A stretch of DNA of 64,000 bases, from the NCBI RefSeq assembly GCF_052857255.1, contig NC_135498.1, positions 86,376,639 through 86,440,638 on the forward strand. Direction: 5' to 3'. Below are positions 61,998 to 64,000 of this stretch, piece after piece. A program made the position numbers and the translations under genes. Source of the DNA: Amblyomma americanum (Eukaryota > Arthropoda > Arachnida > Ixodida > Ixodidae). The notes beneath the pieces were generated by a model. The model had not been told where the DNA came from. It saw only the letters and a list, made by a program, of their open reading frames with translations, and did no database searches. The number at the start of each line of letters is the position of its first letter. The stretch's first letter is position 1.

Positions 61998-64000
61998 CTC
62001 AGAATTCTACTTGTAAACGCCCGCAGTATCGCAAATAAAGTAAGTGATTTAGAGTATCTTCTAATTTCTCAAACCCCTGATGTATTGATGTTGACTGAGA
62101 CATGGTTACATAGTGCAATTAGTGACAGTAGTATTTTTCCTCCTGACTTCAAGGTGTTTAGATGCGACAGGGATTCTAGAGGTGGTGGCGTGGCTATAGT
62201 TGTGAAAAGCACTATAAACGCAGTCGCTCTTGATTGCAGTCTCCCTGAAACGGTTTGGTGCAAGATCAGCTGTGCAGACATGTGGTATATATTAGGGACT
62301 GTGTATAGACCACCAGCCACTCCGCCAGAATTTTTGGATAGCTTGAATGAATTCCTTAGCTCCCATGTAAATGGAAACACAAGACTAATAATGGCTGGTG
62401 ACTTTAATTTGCCGCATATTGATTGGGAAAGTCTATCAGCGGGTAATGCAGAAATAAGGAGCGCCAATAAAATGATGCAGATTATGTTTTCATATAACCT
62501 TAAGCAAATAGTTAAAGACTTCACAAGAGTTACACCAAAGTCCCAGTCATTGTTGGACTTGGTTTTCATATCCGGTAGAATACCTGACTATATTGTATCA
62601 GTTGAAAATGGTTTATCGGATCATAAGATGGTTTGCTTGAATGTACCACTGCACACAAGAATCTGTAAGCAAGCATATGTCGTGAAGCATGTTAAGGATT
62701 ATGGCCGTGCGAATGACACGTCTATCCTAGATGTTTTGGAAGAACAGTTTAATGAATTTGAAATAGCATCCAACTGCGAAAGTGTAGAAGAACTATGGAA
62801 CCGTCTTAAAGGGATAATCAAATACTGCATAGATCATTTTGTACCCACGCGTATAAAGAAATCAAAGCAAAGAAATCCATGGATAACTAGGCACATCATA
62901 CACCTTAAGCGTAAGATAAAAAGACTAAGGAAGAAAAAAAAGCAGGGCAATAGAACTTTCAATAACCAAACAAATGTTAAAACCTGCTTTGCTGGAGTCG
63001 AAGAAAACGTTCTTTAATAAAACGCTTACAAACTTCCTCAAATGCTCGCCACAAAAGTTTTGGCGATACTTCACAGATAGAAAGAATGCAATAGAACAGA
63101 TAGTGGATGGCGACGTAGTCGCGACAGAAAAAAAAGCTATTGCAAACGTACTTAATCATTTCTTCCAATCAGTTTTTACCAAGGATAGATGTGATGCAGA
63201 CGATGATCCTTTACACTGCGCAATACAATACCCAATGGAAGACCTAGGCATTAAAAGGGAGGGCGTGTTCCAGCATTTGCTTACGTTGGACGCAAAAAAA
63301 TCGTGTGGCCCAGATGAAATACCGTCGGCATTTCTTCAACGGTACGCTGAATGGATGTCGTATTATTTGCAGCTTTTATTTGAAAAATCTTTGCGAGATC
63401 ATTCAGTACCTCAGGACTGGCGCGCTGCCACCGTCATTCCGATATTTAAAGGTGGCAATAGGCTATGCGCAAACAATTATAGACCAGTCTCGCTGACTTC
63501 TGTGTGCTGTAAAGTCCTAGAGCATGCAATAGCAAAACATTCTGTATTTTTTAGACAAAAACGATTTATTATGCCCAGTTCAGCACGGTTTCCGATCTGG
63601 CCTTTCGACTGTGACACAGTTAATCGAAACTGTACATGACCTTTGTAAAGCTATAGATGAATGCCAACAGATAGATATTGTGTGTATAGACTTTGCGAAG
63701 GCATTTGATAAAGTTGTACATCATAAATTACTTTCCAAATTGAGAAGCCTAGGAATTAGTGAAACTATAGTATTATGGATTCAGGCATATTTAATGAATC
63801 GTTACCAAAAGGTTAGAATCGGTAACAGTGATTCGGGGAAGTGTGCAGTTGTGTCAGGAGTGCCGCAGGGGTCTGTTTTAGGCCCGCTATTGTTTTTATT
63901 GTATATTAATGATATTCCTTCTAACGTTGTTCCGCCCGTAAAAATTAAACTGTTTGCCGATGACTGCTTAATTTACTCGCGTGTAGCCTGCGCTGAAGAT
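61998..64000 (+). pseudogene. CR1-like ORF2 (copy d): endonuclease and RT, two frameshifts, cut by window end
   Basis: Continues in frame after the ORF1 TAG (first codons CTC AGA ATT, L-R-I-L-L-V-N-A-R-S); the first in-frame ATG is only at 62,088, inside the endonuclease. Endonuclease: LTETWLH, YRPPATPPEF, MAGDFNLPHIDWE, GLSDHKM. A frameshift near 62,980 leads to RT (CGPDEIPSAFLQRY, ATVIPIFKGGNRLC, NYRPVSLTSVC); a second near 63,550 (T run) leads to DLLCPVQHGFRSGLSTV, IDFAKAFDKVVH, GVPQGSVLGPLLF and LFADDC at about 63,950. The C-terminal part is beyond the window. Confidence 0.78.

Larger units (their letters stand above)
61093..64000 (+). mobile_element. CR1-like LINE (copy d), with 2A motif; runs off the window
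   Basis: Plus strand, same family as copy a (39,046). Contains ORF1 with an upstream 2A motif, a TAG separating ORF1 from in-frame ORF2, and ORF2 up to FADDC at the window edge. Left boundary not defined: only 95 bp separate the ATG codons of copies c and d. Confidence 0.82.

Noticed and set aside
1..64000. CRISPR arrays, rRNA genes, bacterial operons
   Set aside because: No spaced direct repeats of the right form, no rRNA sequence, and gene structure is eukaryotic throughout.

Overview
The window looks like nuclear DNA of a hard tick (Ixodidae, probably a metastriate such as Rhipicephalus or a relative). The reasons are several tRNA-headed SINEs that resemble the tick Ruka family and two other tick SINE types, decayed RTE, CR1/Jockey, I-like, Penelope and Ty3/Gypsy elements, AT-rich introns, and no bacterial-style gene packing. 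Most of the 64 kb is layered transposable elements. I find evidence for only two host loci. Species, element names and ages are inferences from reading; no database search was possible.

Layout. 1-5 kb: an RTE remnant, then a LINE 3' fragment inserted in a tRNA-like sequence (18-bp target duplication) that itself took a 5'-truncated Ruka-like SINE (12-bp target duplication). 5.0-10.8 kb: an apparently full-length, fully open two-ORF LINE on the minus strand, inserted inside a Ruka-like SINE with an 11-bp target duplication. 13.2-14.3 kb: a collapsed Gypsy remnant between inverted repeats. 17.1-20.1 kb: two phase-0 exons of an SLC5-type sodium/solute symporter on the plus strand. 20.3-23.6 kb: two more LTR-retrotransposon gag remnants.

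23.6-53.0 kb is a tandem duplication. Each unit has the order LTR + leader, SINE, spacer, SINE, a 137-codon ORF on the minus strand, spacer, partial SINE, RTE remnant, then the next LTR. The ORF resembles the N-terminal region of immediate-early-response (IER2/IER5) proteins. The unit 2 copy is open; the unit 1 copy has the same length but one stop codon. Unit 1 was later split by a Ty3/Gypsy element whose integrase lies upstream of reverse transcriptase (Gmr1-like order). Unit 2 was split by about 11 kb of RTE, CR1 and other repeats.

53.0-64.0 kb: a Penelope-like element with a GIY-YIG endonuclease domain, a 5'-truncated I-like LINE with an 814-codon open frame, a nearly intact CR1-like LINE whose ORF1 carries a PHD-type zinc finger, and, head to head with it, a second CR1-like LINE running off the window end. 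The last element carries a canonical 2A ribosome-skipping motif near the start of ORF1. In this family (copies at 39.0 and 61.2 kb) ORF1 and ORF2 lie in the same frame, separated by one stop codon followed by CTC, which suggests stop-codon readthrough.

The elements are mostly independent parasites. The two host loci (SLC5 symporter and the duplicated IER-like ORF) have no visible functional link.
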